The notes beneath the pieces are model-generated. The model saw only the letters and a program-made list of their open reading frames with translations, ran no database searches and had not been told where the DNA came from. Position numbers and translations under genes: made by a program. A DNA stretch of 64,000 nucleotides. It comes from Cyrtodaria siliqua (taxonomy: Eukaryota; Mollusca; Bivalvia; Adapedonta; Hiatellidae). The DNA is taken from positions 62,001-126,000 of the forward strand of contig JAWPHD010007136.1 of assembly GCA_037043455.1 (NCBI GenBank), in the 5' to 3' direction. Positions 54,101-58,800 of the stretch are shown here, one piece after another. Position 1 is the first letter of the stretch. Each line of letters starts with the position of its first letter.

Positions 54101-55840
54101 GACGAGTTGCAGCTGCTAGCTAGGGCAAGGTCAGTGTGAACAGTACAAAGATTATACTGCCTTGAACGACTACTTCCTGAAAATTATAAGTGATATTGAT
54201 ATGGGACTTTTTCTAAAATGATCAGCATGACATTATGTTGATCCTTGTCGAAAATTATTTTGATTCAACATTGAACATGGCAGCCAGCGACCATCTTTGT
54301 TTACAGTGTTATATAACAAAAACTTGTAGCGACTACTACTCTGAAACTACTTGACGGATTTTCATGAAACTTCACAGGAATGCTGCTCTTGATGTCTTGT
54401 TGATCCTAGCAATATTTCAGGCTGCCCGGAAATTCAAGATGGCCACGACGGCTAAAAATAGATCTAAAAAAACTAATTTGTAGCGACTGCTTCCTGCAAA
54501 CTATAAGTGAAATTGATATGGGACTTTTCCTAAGATGATCAGGTTGACACGTCGAAAATCGCTTCGAATGGCTGCCATCTTTGTTTACATAGAGTTATAT
54601 AGTAAAAAATTGTAACGACTACTCCTCTGAAACTACGCGACGTATTTTCATGAAACTTCACAAGAATGTTGCTCCTGATGTCTAATTGATCCTAGCAAAA
54701 TTTCAGGTTGGCCGGAAATTCAAGATGGCCGCCACGGCTAAAAATAGATTTTTAAAAACAAGTTTGTAGTGACTACTTCTTGAAAACTATAAGTGATATT
54801 GATATGGGATTATTCTAAAATGATCAGCATGACATGATGTTGATCCTTGTCGAAAATATTTTGATTCGACAATAAACATGGCCGCCAGCCTTCATCTTTG
54901 TTTACATAGAGTTATATAATAAAAACTTGTAGTTACTACTCCTCTAAAGATACTTGATGGATTTTCACAGGATCTAGCTATCAAGAACCAATCAGTAGAG
55001 CTTCAAGGTCATTGACCTCTTGTTAGTACTTGTATCCTCAAACAGTTTTGAATAGGTTGTTCCCAAACTTCATGTACACATTAAAAAAAACTGATCAAAA
55101 GGCAGTGATCATCTACAGTGATAGTTCTAGTTTACCCTAAACTTAAAACAAGATATCTCAATATATCAAATTTGAAGTTAAGCTGTGATGAACTTTTAGG
55201 ATATTGTGTAGGGCAGGGCTCGAATTTAGCACGCGAAGTTTGCGAAGTTTGCGAGTTATGGATTTAAAAATGCGAGTTGAAATTATAACAGATGGCAAAG
55301 TTTTGCTTGTTGCTTTCAAGTTAAGAAAATCCTTAAATGTATGACTTAAGGTTTTCCAAGGATAAAATAATAACTAACAGGTGAAACAAAATGCTGTCAG
55401 ATACAGGTACTTTGTCGTCATAAAATATTAAGGATTCCGGCAAGCTTATGGCTAGAGAGAATATACTGTGAAAAAAAACAACATGATAATATTGAATGCA
55501 AATGGCAGACATTTTGTGTATAATCCGCTAATTTGAGTTGCGTGTATAACACAATATTCAATCGATTTTGAATTTATTTCTTTGCAACAAGTAAATTAAA
55601 GCATTTATGTTGAGATTTGTGTACGTTTTTGTCTTCGTATGCCTGATTCTGATGAGAAAAGCGAACTTTAAATCGACAACTTTCAATGCTAAAAAACGTA
55701 CATGTATGCCTTGAAAATCGAAAACGGAAACAATCGTTGCTAAGCGATGGGACTGGTATAATAAGTCATTTGTGTCGTCATTGTCGCGATTTTCTTACCA
55801 CTATAAAAAGAAACTGTTTATAAAAAATACCGTTATAGAA

Positions 55841-55871
<31 letters not shown>

Positions 55872-58800
55872 GTGGGTGAGGTCTAGCAAATTGTTGACGG
55901 ATGCTAATATGGTCAGAAAAAAAACAACATTTTATTTGAAAAAGTTTGGGAAAATAATGTAATGATGTCATAGTTATGGCCAGTAGATTTCCAAGTGAAA
56001 TTTTATGCACTGGTCAAAGTTTGCAAGTGCCTAATAAAGTTAATTTCTACCCCTGTAGGGTTTATTAAAGGTTTGGTTTCATTAATGATGGAGCGGTATG
56101 CATTTTGTTTGTTCACAAATAAATTGTTTATATTGCTCATGGATATATCTCTGCTATTTCTTTAAAGATTGCTGGTATAAAGAAACAGTGAATAGTTGAG
56201 CTAGGGTGTTGTCCGCCAGTTTTTGTTAAAGATATACTTGATATAAATTAATAAATAAAAGATTCATTTTATGTCCAGTATGTGTATTCTTAAGGTGCGA
56301 ACCTCTCGCACCCTATCTCGCACCCCATGATCTAATTCATTTCTGGTTCATTTTCAGTGTTATTATTGATGACAGTACGTCTGTTGCCATAGTAACCCTG
56401 ACAGGAAGTAGTGTACAGAGCATGCTCCAACTCTCACATGATCAGTGGGCGTGTCTGGAGGGAGAGGTCAACTTAGTAGGAGAGGTCTTCGTACAACAGG
56501 TATGATATTGAGATTATTGAACTAATTATTGACAGGAAAATTGCGATTTTTATATCCCCGCTTTCACAAAGTGAAGTGTGGGCTATTTAGGAAACACGCT
56601 GTCCGTATCGTCTCTTTGCTTGACACATTTTTGTCCCGTCACGTGCCATCGCGGAACACATTCTTGTTCTGTCGCATCGCAAAACCTTTTTTTTTTTACG
56701 TGCATACCAGTTTTGACTGGGTTTTCCTAAACTACATATACTCAAAGCGGCTATATCAAAAAAGCAGGGGTATTCATCACCTTCAGTGATAGTGCTAGTT
56801 TGCTCTACTTTAGTCTGGCATAGTTAGTCCTAAATAACATAATTGCTTTCACAAAAATGATAACTGCTAATTTCTGGAATTCTATGAAACGATAATGGAT
56901 TGGTCAGGTCAAGTCAGTGGGACTATGATTAAAATACCCTTTTTATATGTCCGTAGGGACGTATTATGTTGTAGTGTTGTCCCTCTGTCGGTCCATTAAC
57001 TTTTACCTGGGAACTGATTGTGGCTAATAACTTTCAAGCCCGTAAGTCTCTGTTTATATATTTTTTAATTATTTCCCTTTGAAAAAGGTTTAACCTGGAA
57101 CTTAACCTTGCCATTTACAAAACTAATAACTTCCACATTAGTAGGTGTACAACAATGAAACTTTGCAAACATCTTGAACATGATTAATGAATGCATCTTA
57201 TAAAGGCCCATACCTCTCTGATCCATATTTTTATTATTTCCCTGTGAAAAAGGACTTGAATGTTGTTTAATGGCTCATCAACACAGTACAGGTTATTTAG
57301 AGCCGCCCCAGAGGGAGGGGAAGGATACATAGGAATCCGGGAACCTGCCCTACTCTTATTATCGAATAGATTCCTATGGTTCTTTAACGTGCTCTGAGGA
57401 TAGACCGATACACGGGACCGCCCGGTTTACATCCCCATCCGACGGACGAGGCTAAGGGAAAGTGTCTTGCCCAAGAACACACCGACGGAACTCAGCCTCC
57501 GGTTACAAATCCGCCGCGCTACCGACTGCGCCACGCCAGCCCTTACCCTTTGAAAAAGAACTTTAACTTGCCAAAGACGGGCATATATGTCCCGCTAGGT
57601 GGTGCTTTTGTTCTCCAGTGAGAATTGTTGAATTAAAAGAGTACCTTAATAGATACGTGATTCATTGTAAAAAGTTTATGTTTTGAAGATTTTGTTTGTT
57701 TTTCTTTTCAGGCAAGACCAATTGCATCGTTGGGTTCGATCATAGAGAGGTTTGTGTATAAGCTGTGTGATAATCGACTTATCAAACAGACCTGGGTGAT
57801 GACTCTGAGGCAGAGAAATGGCAACAAGCTAGATCTAAATGCTATTAATTATGATGGTAAGATTTTACTGTTGAAGTGTCGCAAAAGTGAAATAACTGTG
57901 TTTGTGTTTTTAACAAGAAATGTATTGTTAATACAAGAAATTAATAATCTGGAGAGTAGAATCACATTGAGTTGACAAAGACGTTTATTGTAGCAATAAG
58001 TGTACTGAAGTTATACACTGCCATCATGGTTAATATGATACTGAAACTATACATTCCTATTTATGACCATGGTCATAATACTGATATTATGATCATGATA
58101 ATTAAACTATACATTCCCATCATGGTCATTTTACTGAAACTATACATTTCCATCGTGGTCATGATACTGTAACTGTAAATTCCCATCATGGTCATGATAC
58201 TGAAACTATACATTCCCATCATGGTCATGATACTGAAACTATACATTCCCATCATGGTCATGATACTGAAACTATACATTCCCATCATGGTCATTTTACT
58301 GAAACTATACATTTCCATTGTGGTCATGATACTGAAACTATACATTTCCATCATAGGGCTTTTTTATACCCCCCACCACCGAATTACAGGATGCTTATCT
58401 ATGTGCATAATCCCAGTATTACTGGAGTTATTGCCCCTTTTTCATAAGATTTTACGTCAAAATATCTTATGTGTCCATTCACTTCCACACTTTTCAACCG
58501 ATTACTTCCAAACGTTAAAGGATGCTTACCTATGATGTCAAGATGTGCATATCGTTTCAGCACCCAAATCGACCCAGTATTACCGGAGTTATGGCACTTT
58601 TTTCAAATTTTATGTCTATCTCCTCCCACATTTTTCAACCGATTGCTTAATTTTACAGTATGCTTACCTATGATGTCAAGATGTGCGTATTATTTCGGTG
58701 TCAAAATCGACCAAGTATTACCAGACTTATGGCCCTTTTTTCGTCAAATTAACGTTAAAATATGTTGTATGTCTATCTCCTCCCACAGTTTTTCTCTGTT

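Noticed and set aside
58073..58354. Met/Ser-rich minus-strand ORF
   Set aside because: Product of the 33-bp minisatellite.
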